Shown here piece after piece: positions 8,677-17,776 of a stretch of 64,000 nt of DNA. The notes below the pieces were generated by a model. It was not told the origin of the DNA. It searched no databases and worked only from the letters and a program-made list of their open reading frames with translations. Both the position numbers and the translations under genes were made by a program. The number at the start of each line of letters is the position of its first letter. Position 1 is the first letter of the stretch. The stretch comes from Microbulbifer harenosus (GTDB lineage: Bacteria > Pseudomonadota > Gammaproteobacteria > Pseudomonadales > Cellvibrionaceae). The stretch lies in assembly GCF_005771435.1 (NCBI RefSeq), contig NZ_VANI01000022.1, positions 1 through 64,000 on the forward strand, read 5' to 3'.

Positions 8677-9878
8677 ACCGACACCTCCGCGCGAACTTCG
8701 CCGGCGACATTATTCATATATGCAGCAAATACCTTCTCATAGCGCTCATTGGGCAACAGAAAGGCGTCGTGCCCCATGGGCGACTCCACTTCCGCGTAGG
8801 TGACGGGAACATTGGCGTGCATTAGCGCATCGGCAATTTCCCGCGAGCGCTCCGGTGCAAAACGCCAGTCGGACGTGAACGACACCAACAGGAACTTGCA
8901 GCACGCGTGGGAAAATGCCTTTACCGGATCGTCATCGTACTCGCGCGCCAGGTCAAAATAATCCAGGGCGCGGGTCATCAGAATGTAAGTGTTCGGATCA
9001 AAACTGCCGGAAAAGGAATCACCCTGATAGCGCAAATAACTCTGCACCTGGAATTCCACCAGTTCCTCAACGCCCTGCTGGAAAGTGCCGGAGCGCAGTT
9101 CGCGCCCGAACTTCTTACCGAGGCCGTCGTCGGAAAGATAAGTGATATGCCCGATCATACGCGCCACCGCCAGGCCGTGGCGTGGCAGCGTGTTCGCCTC
9201 CAGATAACGCCCGTCGCAGAAGTCGGGATCGGACGTGATCGCCTGGCGGGCGGTCTCGTTGAACGCGATATTCTGCGCGGAGAGTTTCATCGCCGAGGCA
9301 ATGACCACGCAGTGACGCAGCCGCTGTGGATACTCCAGCGACCAGCGCATCGCCTGCATACCGCCGAGACTGCCGCCCACCACCGCCGCCCACTGTTCAA
9401 TACCCAAAAGATCCGCGAGCTGCGCCTGACTGTGCACCCAATCCCGTGCGCGCAGCGGCGGGAAGTCCGGGCCCCACGGTTTACCGCTGGCTGGATTGAT
9501 GGACGCAGGGCCGGTGGAGCCGTGACAGCCGCCGAGATTGTTCAGCGCCACTACATAAAACTTGTCGGTGTCGATGGGCTTGCCTGGGCCGATATAGTGA
9601 TCCCACCAGCCTGGACGCTTGTCGCTTTCACTGTGGTAACCCGCAGCATGGTGGTGGCCGGAAAGCGCATGACAGATCAGCACACCATTGCTTTTATCGG
9701 CATTCAGGGTGCCATAGGTTTCATACACCAGCGTGTATTCATCCAGAACGCGGCCGCAGGCCAGCTTGAACGGCCCGGGAAAGGTGTGACGTTTAGGCTC
9801 GACCAGACCGACCGACCCGGCGCTGAGACGATGGTGTTGGGATTTGGCTGTTTCCGATGGCACAGGAAGCTTCCGCAA
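8673..9878 (-). CDS. metX: homoserine O-acyltransferase MetX
   Basis: Alpha/beta-hydrolase fold enzyme that acylates homoserine, the first step to methionine. 401 residues. The nucleophile elbow is GGSLGGMQ (Ser170), the oxyanion region [13 protein letters not shown], and the late catalytic His is in [10 protein letters not shown]. Family members paired with MetW are often succinyltransferases, but I cannot fix the donor from sequence alone. The available start is TTG at 9878 with a weak ribosome site. First gene of the leftward operon. Confidence 0.94.
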   Translation of the reverse strand: MRKLPVPSETAKSQHHRLSAGSVGLVEPKRHTFPGPFKLACGRVLDEYTLVYETYGTLNADKSNGVLICHALSGHHHAAGYHSESDKRPGWWDHYIGPGKPIDTDKFYVVALNNLGGCHGSTGPASINPASGKPWGPDFPPLRARDWVHSQAQLADLLGIEQWAAVVGGSLGGMQAMRWSLEYPQRLRHCVVIASAMKLSAQNIAFNETARQAITSDPDFCDGRYLEANTLPRHGLAVARMIGHITYLSDDGLGKKFGRELRSGTFQQGVEELVEFQVQSYLRYQGDSFSGSFDPNTYILMTRALDYFDLAREYDDDPVKAFSHACCKFLLVSFTSDWRFAPERSREIADALMHANVPVTYAEVESPMGHDAFLLPNERYEKVFAAYMNNVAGEVRAEVSV

Positions 9879-10058
9879 TACTGAGAGGAGCGCAGTGTAC
9901 GGGAAAACACCCAGCGAATTAACCCCGTATCACACTGGCGGAGCCCAGTAAATTCGGGCAGTTTGCGGCGCCAACTCTGGGCCCGCCCCCTTCACCCGCA
10001 AAGAAAAAAAGCCGTACTATCTCCTCGACCACGGAAGGTTGGAGCACGAGGGTTCACG

Positions 10059-10541
10059 ATGTTGTTTTACCAGGAGTTCGATACCCCGGTCGGCCAGGTA
10101 ATCGTCGCTGCTGACCAATCGTCACTAGCCGCACTGCGTTTCGCGTCTGCCATAGATCAGAACAGAATCGAGCCCAGCTGGCAGCAACACGGGACACCGC
10201 TGCTGCTGCGCTGCCACGAACAGCTGCAACAGTACTTTCGCTGCGAGCGCCGCGAAATTGACCTGCCGTGCCGGCATGTTGGCACCGAGTTTCAGAAAAT
10301 GGTGTGGCGCAAATTGCGGGATATCCCATTCGGCCAAACCTGGACGTACGGTCAACTGGCACACAGCCTCGGCCGGCCGGAGAGCGTTCGCGCAGTGGGG
10401 CAGGCCATCCGCGCCAACCCCCTGCCAATCATTCTGCCCTGTCATCGCGTAATCGGCAGCGACAACAGTATCAAGGGACATCCCGGCGGCGCCGCCGTGA
10501 AGGAAAGCCTGTTGAATTTTGAGGTCTTCGGATTTGGTTGA
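10059..10541 (+). CDS. ogt: methylated-DNA-cysteine S-methyltransferase
   Basis: Suicide DNA repair protein that removes O6-alkyl groups from guanine. 160 residues, short Ogt form without an Ada regulatory domain. The acceptor Cys128 is in LPCHRV, preceded by the helix-turn-helix region (PFGQTWTYGQLA, then RAVGQAIRANP). The ATG at 10059 gives the usual N-terminus; the frame stays open upstream but that part is not conserved. Stands alone on the plus strand. Confidence 0.92.
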   Translation: MLFYQEFDTPVGQVIVAADQSSLAALRFASAIDQNRIEPSWQQHGTPLLLRCHEQLQQYFRCERREIDLPCRHVGTEFQKMVWRKLRDIPFGQTWTYGQLAHSLGRPESVRAVGQAIRANPLPIILPCHRVIGSDNSIKGHPGGAAVKESLLNFEVFGFG

Positions 10542-10584
10542 GCAAACCAGTCAGCCATACATCGCCGCGACCGATGCCCTCAGA

Positions 10585-11539
10585 TCACTGCGGACGGTTG
10601 CGCCCCATGCGCTCGTGGGCCTGGGCGAACTGATCCGAGGCGAGAGCAGACATCGTTGACAGCTCCAGCCCCATACAATACGCGGCAATACACTCAGCGA
10701 ACCGCATGACCTTGCCCGCTCCCGCACAGCCAAACATTTGCAGACATTCATTCTGCTGCGGCACCCCGGTCCCCCCACCAACCGTACCTACCACCAGACA
10801 CGGAAGCGTGATACTCGCATATATACTCGAATCCGCCTGTAATTCAAGGTGAAAAATTCCCACAGAAGACTCATGCACACAGGCAATATCCTGGCCGGTA
10901 GCGATAAACACACCGGCAATAGAGTTAGCAATATTGATACAGCAACCCACACTCCCTGCAGCCGCTTCCGAAGACGAAAGCAAGCGAAAGTACTTGTCCA
11001 ACGCCGCGGGCTCAACTTTCAACTCGTCACGTAAAACCTGTGCCGGCAATACGCACTCCGCGGTCACTCGGATGCCCCGCCCCCGTGACAAAGTTAAACC
11101 CGTGACGCGCTTGTCACCGGAATGCCCGGTCTCAATGGCAAAGCTCTTCAGCGGCATTAGAGTGCTCTGTGCGAGTTGTGCTCGAATGTATTGGCACGCC
11201 GACCAGGTGCACGCCGTCACCATGTTCTGGCCACTGGCATCGCCGCAGGTGTATTCAAACGTCAGATGCACAGTACGCCCGAGCACTGAGGGTTCCAGTG
11301 CAACCAGCTCCGCATGACGGGACGCTCTCAGCGCCTGTTCTCGAATTTCTGCGGTATGTTCCTCGACCCAGCGTACGCATCTTTGTGCAGCGGCCCACCT
11401 CCACCAGAGGTACTTTTGTTTTTTGCTGCAAAAACTGCAAGCACTCCTGTCGCGCCTGCTCCGAATACCTTCCCTTTGCAGGAACGCGTGACGCTTCATA
11501 ATCAACGTCAGCAACCTTTACGTCGGCAGTAACTTCCAC
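10585..11539 (-). pseudogene. HMG-CoA reductase, internally deleted and frameshifted
   Basis: HMG-CoA reductase makes mevalonate from HMG-CoA. The C-terminal two thirds read in one frame (stop at 10585): CGDASGQNM, GDKRVTGL with the catalytic-type Lys, ATGQDIACVHESS with the Asp, VGTVGGGTGVP, and FAQAHERMGRNR with the general-acid His. The N-terminal stub, with VPAKGRYSEQAR, lies in another frame (from 11539). The two meet near 11390-11400. Roughly 80-100 residues between them, which in the family hold the ENxIG and ATTEGxLVAS blocks with the catalytic Glu, are missing. The product cannot be a normal enzyme, yet the rest is well kept, which suggests recent decay. The gene is rare in gammaproteobacteria outside a few groups. 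Confidence 0.8.
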
Positions 11540-11768
11540 TGTTTAATCCTCCCTATTTGAACATTTGCGTAAGGCGACCGTCGCTCGGCGGAGCTCGACC
11601 AATCTGTTCAATAGCGGGAAATTTGTCACCCGATTTTCGATCGTTCGTCCGATATACCTAAGTAGTAAGCACTATGGAAATGAGATTTGCGTCCGATTTG
11701 GACCGGTAAATACAACATGCCGCTTTACCGGTAAATTACCTGCAACACGAAAAATTGGAGCGGTGGGG

Positions 11769-13265
11769 ATGTCGAGCTTCAGCAACGATGCTGTTGCAGA
11801 GAATCTGGATAAAGTCATTCGCCGGGAATTTTCTTTGCCGACAAAAGACAGGCGGATTGCAACCAGGCCTTTTTTGGATTTTGCACCATCCTGCCGCAGC
11901 GCTGTTACCGCAGTCCAGAGCGCGCTGTCACAGAGGGCGGATAGCGGAGACGTGGAAACACGCATCCGGTTTCGCGAGTATGAGCTGTTGGACAGGATAT
12001 CCCGGCTACTGGGCTACAGCAGAATCGATACTTCCGGCGTATTTGATCTCAGCCACGACCTGACCCAGTGGTACGGATTCCTGCTCGCCCACGGCAGTCA
12101 TGAAATGGTCAGCCACCAAGGCCGCGACTCTCGCCTCATCATCTCCGGCAGATACTGCAGCTCTGTCGAGGCTTACCTTACGATGAGCTTGCTTTCCCGG
12201 CAAAGCCTTACGCGAATTCCCACCCGTACTGATGGAGAAACTGACGTCGACAGGGTGATGAACTACCTTGAGAGCTGCTTTCGCCGGGGGATTGCAATCG
12301 GCGGCATTTTGCTCAGCACAGGGCAGCTTTATACCGGCGCATCCGATCCGGTAGCGGCGATATTAGAGGAGACCGACCGCTTGCGGCAGCAGTATGGCGT
12401 GCTCAACCGACCGCATATACGTCTGGATATTCCGCTGCACTGGCCTCTATTGCTGTTCCGGAATTACGACTTTCGCCGCAATCCCCTGGTGCTACCAGAA
12501 CGCGCTTCGACCGCTATCGAATCCATTCGCGGCGCACTGGCTGCCTGCGCGCAGAGCGACAGCTGCTCCATCAATCTCGGTCGCTGGGGATATTCCCCTC
12601 TGCCGCTTTCCCTGCTGATCGTCAAGAATTACAAGCAACTGCGCCTTCTGGTGCCCGACACGGTTACAACCCGACTGGAATCCAAGCCCGATTCCGGTTT
12701 TCCGCAGCGCGTTTCATCCCCGGCCAGCGCCACCAAGCTGTATAGCCTGGAGGGATTGGTCGCGTCTTTTACGGAGCTGGGAGAACACGGTCTGCAACAC
12801 CTTGCCGCCGGGAGCATCGACCGCGCCTGTTACCTGAAAACCCGCTTGCAGGAATATGGCGACAACCATGTTCTGTTTCCGGGCGCCACCAGCCCGCTGG
12901 TAAGCTTCCGGCGCTATCCGACAAAGATGGGAAATGAAGCAGCGCATCATTTCAGGGAGGAAGTGCGAGCGCTACACAGTGGCAACAGTGCGCTGCTGCG
13001 GGCAAATACCATATGGCACTTCCAGCAGTTTTCGCGACGCAAGGAGAGGGGTTTGCGAACGGCGTGGCTGACGGCTGCCCACCTGATCGACGAGCGGGCG
13101 GAGAGGATGGAGCCGCTGGCGGCGGAAACAGCGGCCATGATGGACCCGCATATAACGCACGCGCACATCGACGCCTTTATCGAAACATTGCACAGGGAGA
13201 CAGCATCCGGTGAACCGGTGCTGAACCAGAGCAAAGTTGCCGAAGCCGACAGCGAGTACAGTTAA
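11769..13265 (+). CDS. PLP-decarboxylase-like protein lacking the lysine
   Basis: 498 residues from the ATG at 11769 (GGAG upstream); the frame is open to 11565 but that part looks uncoding. The middle resembles group II pyridoxal decarboxylases: a TGxxxTGAxDP-like stretch (STGQLYTGASDPVAAI), an Asp in HIRLDIPLHW where the cofactor-binding VDAA motif would sit, and NLGRWGYSPLP where DPHKxGYxPYP is expected. The Schiff-base Lys is replaced by Arg (residue 272 of this start). It is thus probably a pseudoenzyme or a highly diverged relative. Divergent from the HMGR remnant; its end overlaps the dynamin-like gene by 4 bp. The family call is by eye. Confidence 0.5.
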   Translation: MSSFSNDAVAENLDKVIRREFSLPTKDRRIATRPFLDFAPSCRSAVTAVQSALSQRADSGDVETRIRFREYELLDRISRLLGYSRIDTSGVFDLSHDLTQWYGFLLAHGSHEMVSHQGRDSRLIISGRYCSSVEAYLTMSLLSRQSLTRIPTRTDGETDVDRVMNYLESCFRRGIAIGGILLSTGQLYTGASDPVAAILEETDRLRQQYGVLNRPHIRLDIPLHWPLLLFRNYDFRRNPLVLPERASTAIESIRGALAACAQSDSCSINLGRWGYSPLPLSLLIVKNYKQLRLLVPDTVTTRLESKPDSGFPQRVSSPASATKLYSLEGLVASFTELGEHGLQHLAAGSIDRACYLKTRLQEYGDNHVLFPGATSPLVSFRRYPTKMGNEAAHHFREEVRALHSGNSALLRANTIWHFQQFSRRKERGLRTAWLTAAHLIDERAERMEPLAAETAAMMDPHITHAHIDAFIETLHRETASGEPVLNQSKVAEADSEYS

Positions 13266-15229
13266 CTGTTGGCGGGGATCTTCATCGGCGTGACATTGGT
13301 GGCGCGCGGCGCCGGCGCAATTGGCTGCGGCGCGGCCTGAGTCTGCTTGAGCAGATCTTCCAGTGCACCGAGCGCGCTGTGGTTGCGCAACAACTCCTCC
13401 TCCAGCGCGCGCAGATCTGTGCGCTTGCTCTGGGTTTTCTGCTTCAACTCCGTCAGCTTGATTAGATGGCGGTTCAGCAGATGTTTTTGGTACTGCACAT
13501 GCTGCTTCAGCGGCTCCAGCACCTGCTCCAGCCAACCGTCCACCGCGGAAATCATCTGGCTGTATACCCGCCCCACTTCATTGGCCAGTGTCGCTATAAA
13601 GCGCTCTGTGAGGCGGTTGCGACGGGCCAGCAACAGTTGCGGCGAGCGGCGCAGCTGGGCAGCCTGGCGATGCAGACCGCGCAGGGCAGCGCGGAAGCCG
13701 GCAACATCGAAATGATGTTCCGCGGGATTGATATTGCTCAGGCTGGAGCGCTCATAGATCGCGTCCACCAGCCGGTTGGCCTGATCCACCTCGCGCTCCA
13801 GGTTGGCCAACTGGTGCTCCACCCCACCCATGAACCCGTCAATCGCCCGCGCCAGTCCCAGCGGGGACCAGCGCTCGTTCAGCGCATGACGGGTCTCATC
13901 AATCAGTTGCTGCAGCTGCTGGCTGGACACCGGCGCCAGCAGCGAGGCGCGCTGGCGGGAGAGCATGCGCTGGCTGGATTTCAGCGTCAGCAGTTCCTGG
14001 TGACAGTACTTGTGCTGCTCCTTGGCCGTCTGATGCAATTGCTTCAGCTCCTCGACCTGATCCGGGCTGGTACCGGCGTGACGCTTCAGGTGCTCAAGGG
14101 TGGCGCGGCCACTATTCAGCCGGCGCTTCAGCAGGTCGCGGGTATCCGCCATCAGCATCAGTGCCTGGTGCAGCGAGCGGTGGTTGGCGACTTTCTGGCG
14201 GTGATCCAGCAGCCGTTGCACCAACAGCTGTTCAAAGTCCCCGAAGCGACTCTGCTGCAGCAGTATCGGATCGTGCTCGGCGCGTGCCAGCAGCGCTTTC
14301 TTGGCGGAAACGCCAACCACACTCTCCTGCGGCAGATCCAGCAGCTTGCTCACTTCCGCGCGCATCTTGCGCAGCATCTGCTCACAATCTTCGTCCGGGT
14401 CATCCCACAGAACGTCGATCTTGTTCAGCAACGCCATCACTGCGGTGCCGCGGTGCTCCTTGAGCGGCACCAGATGGGTTTCCCACATGTTCAGGTCGGT
14501 GCCGCTGACACCGGCATCGGCGGAGAGCAGGAAGGCCACCGCCTGGGCACCAGGCAGCGTAGACAGGGTCAGTTCGGGCTCGTTGCCCAGTGCATTCAAT
14601 CCCGGGGTATCAATGATGCGCAGGCCCTGTGCCAGCAGCGGATGCGGCAGGGAAATCAGCGCGTAGCGCCAGGCGGGGATCTGCACCAGGTTGCCGTTGC
14701 CGTCCAGGTGGCGGCGGTCGAAACCGTAGCGGGCGGCCTCTTCCGGGGTCACCGCCTTGGTGGAGGCGACTTTCATCAGAGCATCGCGGGTGGCCTCGGC
14801 GTCGTCCGGGTCGAAGTCGAAATTCACCCACTTCTGTGGAATGCGGCGGAAGCTCTCAAGACTGGTATTGGTGGCAAGCGTCTCGATGGGCAGCAGGCGC
14901 ACCGAGGCCTGCTCGGTGCCGTCGCAGAGGATTTCCGTGGGGCACATGGTGGTGCGCCCGGGGCGCGACGGCAGCAGACGCTTGCCGTAGGTGTGGGACA
15001 ACAGCGCGTTGATCAGTTCGGTTTTCCCGCGGGAAAACTCCCCCACCAACGCCACGGTGAACTGGTCGTCCACCAGCAGCTGGCGTGCCTGCTGAACCAC
15101 CTGACGGGCACCGGCAGAGTTGGGGAAGTGCTCTTCCAGCCAATGGCTGAAGCGGCTGAACTGGGTATCGAGGCCCTTTTTCCACCGGTCGTAATCGGCA
15201 ATGTGCTGGCGCAAGGTCGCATCTTCCAT
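13262..15229 (-). CDS. dynamin-like GTPase
   Basis: 655 residues. G1 is GEFSRGKT (63-70), G3 DTPGLNAL, and G4 LNKID, preceded by the N-terminal helix of bacterial dynamin-like proteins. The region after about 345 is almost entirely helical and rich in Leu, Gln and Arg, with coiled-coil stretches, as in the stalk of this family. The C-terminal tail is Ala/Pro-rich. Bacterial dynamins act at membranes (remodelling, stress or phage response). Monocistronic; convergent with the preceding gene, overlapping by 4 bp. Confidence 0.85.
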   Translation of the reverse strand: MEDATLRQHIADYDRWKKGLDTQFSRFSHWLEEHFPNSAGARQVVQQARQLLVDDQFTVALVGEFSRGKTELINALLSHTYGKRLLPSRPGRTTMCPTEILCDGTEQASVRLLPIETLATNTSLESFRRIPQKWVNFDFDPDDAEATRDALMKVASTKAVTPEEAARYGFDRRHLDGNGNLVQIPAWRYALISLPHPLLAQGLRIIDTPGLNALGNEPELTLSTLPGAQAVAFLLSADAGVSGTDLNMWETHLVPLKEHRGTAVMALLNKIDVLWDDPDEDCEQMLRKMRAEVSKLLDLPQESVVGVSAKKALLARAEHDPILLQQSRFGDFEQLLVQRLLDHRQKVANHRSLHQALMLMADTRDLLKRRLNSGRATLEHLKRHAGTSPDQVEELKQLHQTAKEQHKYCHQELLTLKSSQRMLSRQRASLLAPVSSQQLQQLIDETRHALNERWSPLGLARAIDGFMGGVEHQLANLEREVDQANRLVDAIYERSSLSNINPAEHHFDVAGFRAALRGLHRQAAQLRRSPQLLLARRNRLTERFIATLANEVGRVYSQMISAVDGWLEQVLEPLKQHVQYQKHLLNRHLIKLTELKQKTQSKRTDLRALEEELLRNHSALGALEDLLKQTQAAPQPIAPAPRATNVTPMKIPANS

Positions 15230-15438
15230 GTTTAGTGTTCTTATTGTTACTGCTTCGGTGTATTCAAATCATTTTCCAGTATGCCGACGGCGAGCGAAAG
15301 CCCATAACTGGCGTTTCGCGAACTGGTTGGGGTTCTTGTGCCAGCCGACGGATACCTGAAACGCAGCGAGCGAATGGCCGGCGCTCCAGCGCCGCCGGCT
15401 GCCGCAAGGCGCTTGTGCACTCGTTCTCAGGAACTCCG

Positions 15439-16047
15439 TTAAAAGGGGATGTGCCAGAACAGGTTGTAAACCAGCTGCGGCATTGCGGCACTCTGGGCAA
15501 ACCCCAAAAGCAGCTTGTCAGCTACCGTCAGCAGGATAAATACAAAGATCGGGCTGATGTCGATCACCCCCAGCGGCGGGATGATCTTGCGCACCGGCGC
15601 GTACACCGGCTCCAGCAACTGCCGCAGCAGAACCAATGCGGGGTTAGCGCTGTGAGGTGCGACCCAACTGACCACAATGGAAATCAGCATGCCTACAAAC
15701 AGGATCGCGATCAGCGTCATCAGGCAGCCGAGCAAAGACCACAGCAGCGCCGACAGAGGGTTCAGCATACCGACACCGGCGAGAAACCCCGCCCCAAGAA
15801 TCATTACCCAGCCCACCAGCAACGCGAGCACCAGTGAGGCCATATCCAGGCCGAAAAAGCCGGGGACGATCTTGCGCAGCGGACGCAACAGCGGGTTAGT
15901 AATCTTCACGATGCCCTGGGAAATGGGATTGTAAAAATCCGCCCGCGCCAGCTGCAGCATGAAGCGCAGCAGCACCGCAAACAGATACAGGATGCCGAGG
16001 GTGGCGAGAATGAATACGCCGATATTGCTGAAGGTGCTGACCATCAA
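15439..16047 (-). CDS. yggT: YggT family membrane protein
   Basis: 202 residues with two tandem YGGT repeats, each a pair of hydrophobic segments around an NPISQG/NPxLRP-type or APVRKIIPP motif (seen near residues 40-60 and 145-160). Inner-membrane protein of unclear role, associated with osmotic tolerance in E. coli and with proC-yggS in many proteobacteria. Lies 56 bp downstream of proC on the same strand, past a long hairpin. Confidence 0.92.
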   Translation of the reverse strand: MMVSTFSNIGVFILATLGILYLFAVLLRFMLQLARADFYNPISQGIVKITNPLLRPLRKIVPGFFGLDMASLVLALLVGWVMILGAGFLAGVGMLNPLSALLWSLLGCLMTLIAILFVGMLISIVVSWVAPHSANPALVLLRQLLEPVYAPVRKIIPPLGVIDISPIFVFILLTVADKLLLGFAQSAAMPQLVYNLFWHIPF

Positions 16048-16062
16048 TAGTCCTTGTTCGCG

Positions 16063-16101
16063 GGCTGTTAAAAAAGGCCGGAATGACCTTTTTCAACAGC
16101 C
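16063..16101 (-). terminator. hairpin after proC
   Basis: Two 15-base arms (GGCTGTTAAAAAAGG / CCTTTTTCAACAGCC) with a single mismatch and a 9-base loop lie 3 bp past the proC stop. The inner part reads as a G/C-tipped stem followed by six T on the minus strand, so it may act as a terminator or attenuator before yggT. Confidence 0.55.
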
Positions 16102-16103
16102 TG

Positions 16104-16931
16104 TTAGTTATCCAGTTCTTGTGCCATTTCCGCCGCGCGCGCGGCGCAGTCGCCCATCGCCTGCGCAACCAGCTGCGGCAGGCCGCCCTCCTGAAAGCGC
16201 TTGATCGCGCGCTCGGTGGTGCCATTCGGCGACATAACGTTGCGCTTCAGTTGCGCGACGTCCACCTGGCTTGCCACCGCAAGTTTCGCCGCGCCCAGTG
16301 CGGTTTGCAAGGTTAGGCGCTCGGCGTCGGCGCGCTTCATGCCGGCCTTCTCCGCCGCGTCGATCATGGATTCCATAAACTGGAAATAGTAGGCGGGGCC
16401 GGAGCCGGACACCGCAATCACCTGATCGATACCGGATTCCTCCTCCACCCACAGGGCGATGCCCACCGCATCCGCCATCTGTGTGGCGACGGATCTGTGC
16501 TCACTGGTGACGCCTTCGCCCGCGTATAGGCCGGTCACGCCGGTGCCCACCAGCGCCGGGGTATTCGGCATGGCGCGAATGATCGGCACGCCGGCACCCA
16601 GCCAGCGCTGGTAGGCGGCGAGTGGAATACCCGCCGCCAGGGTAATCACCAGGGGTTTGCGAACGCTCACATCGGCCGCGATGGACTCGCACACATCCTT
16701 CATTCCCTGCGGCTTGACCGACAGCACGATGACGTCGGCGTCGCGAATGGCGATGTGGTTATCGGTACTGCCGCGCACACCAGTGCGCGCGACAAAGTCG
16801 CGCAGCTTCTGCTCATCGCGGCCGGTCGCCATGATGTTGTCCGCGGGGTATCCACTGGCCACCATGCCGCCGATCACCGCGCCGGCCATATTCCCCGCGC
16901 CGCCGATAAAAACCATTCTGTGTTGAGACAT
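16104..16931 (-). CDS. proC: pyrroline-5-carboxylate reductase
   Basis: Last step of proline synthesis, NAD(P)H-dependent. 275 residues. The Rossmann motif is FIGGAGNMAGAVIGG near the N-terminus; the catalytic-domain signature runs through the AMPNTPALVGTG stretch and SGSGPAYYFQF. Follows yggS with a 50-bp gap in the leftward run. Confidence 0.96.
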   Translation of the reverse strand: MSQHRMVFIGGAGNMAGAVIGGMVASGYPADNIMATGRDEQKLRDFVARTGVRGSTDNHIAIRDADVIVLSVKPQGMKDVCESIAADVSVRKPLVITLAAGIPLAAYQRWLGAGVPIIRAMPNTPALVGTGVTGLYAGEGVTSEHRSVATQMADAVGIALWVEEESGIDQVIAVSGSGPAYYFQFMESMIDAAEKAGMKRADAERLTLQTALGAAKLAVASQVDVAQLKRNVMSPNGTTERAIKRFQEGGLPQLVAQAMGDCAARAAEMAQELDN

Positions 16932-16981
16932 CGCTGACTCCTTGTGAATTCACGCTTTCAATACACCGCAGTACGCGGCCG

Positions 16982-17677
16982 CTATTTCCTGGCACCGAAG
17001 ATGTCCGTGCCGATACGCACTATAGTGGCACCACTGAATATTGCCGCCTCCATATCCCCGGACATCCCCATGGACAGGGTATCCAGCGGCTGCTCCGGTA
17101 ACTGTCGCTGCAACGCCTCCAGCAGCGCCGCCAACCGCCGGAACGGAACCCGCTGATCCTCGTTCTCTCCACGCGGCGCCGGAATCGCCATCAGCCCCCG
17201 CAGCCGCAGGTTTGGCAGCTCCGCCACCGCCGCCGCCAGTGCCGGCAGCGCCTCCGGGGCCACGCCGGATTTACTGTCTTCCCCGTCGATATTGACCTGC
17301 AGACAGACATTCAGAGGCGGCAGCGCGCCCGGGCGCTGTTCCGACAGGCGTCTCGCCACCTTGAGGCGGTCCACGGTGTGCAGCCAGTGAAAATGCGTCG
17401 CCACATCCCGGGTCTTGTTGGACTGCAGCGGGCCGATGAAATGCCACACGATATCCAGGTCAGTCAGCGCCTCCTGTTTCTCCAGCGCTTCCTGCAGATA
17501 ATTCTCTCCGAAATGCCGCTGACCGGCGGCAAACGCCGCGCGCAGGTCCGCCGCCGGACGGGTTTTCGACACCGCCAGCAGGGTTACAGCATCCGTCTTG
17601 CGGTCACAAAACCGGCAGGCTGTGACGATCCGCTCAGTCACGGAATTGAGGTTTTCGGCGATAGACCCTTTGCGCAT
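16982..17677 (-). CDS. yggS: YggS family PLP homeostasis protein
   Basis: 231 residues, alanine-racemase-like TIM barrel without the second domain. The PLP lysine is in LLAVSKTRPA (about residue 37), followed by GENYLQEALEK and WHFIGPLQSNK; SMGMSGDMEAAI and IRIGTDIFG bind the phosphate. Controls cytosolic PLP levels. First gene of the yggS-proC-yggT run, divergent from pilT, as in Pseudomonas. Confidence 0.95.
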   Translation of the reverse strand: MRKGSIAENLNSVTERIVTACRFCDRKTDAVTLLAVSKTRPAADLRAAFAAGQRHFGENYLQEALEKQEALTDLDIVWHFIGPLQSNKTRDVATHFHWLHTVDRLKVARRLSEQRPGALPPLNVCLQVNIDGEDSKSGVAPEALPALAAAVAELPNLRLRGLMAIPAPRGENEDQRVPFRRLAALLEALQRQLPEQPLDTLSMGMSGDMEAAIFSGATIVRIGTDIFGARK

Positions 17678-17776
17678 ATACTGGGACCCAAATTTTGCTC
17701 GGCGGGCATTCTATGCGCTCACTGCGCCCGCGTCATATCGACAAGAGTAAGTTAAGAGAACAATAAAGGTAGCAGT

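Noticed and set aside
9879-9962. SAM riboswitch before metX
   Set aside because: The short leader lacks the conserved stems of known SAM switches.
13466-15235. 589-aa frame opposite the dynamin-like gene
   Set aside because: Antisense shadow, rich in Gln and His with no domain, while the minus-strand frame has clear GTPase motifs.
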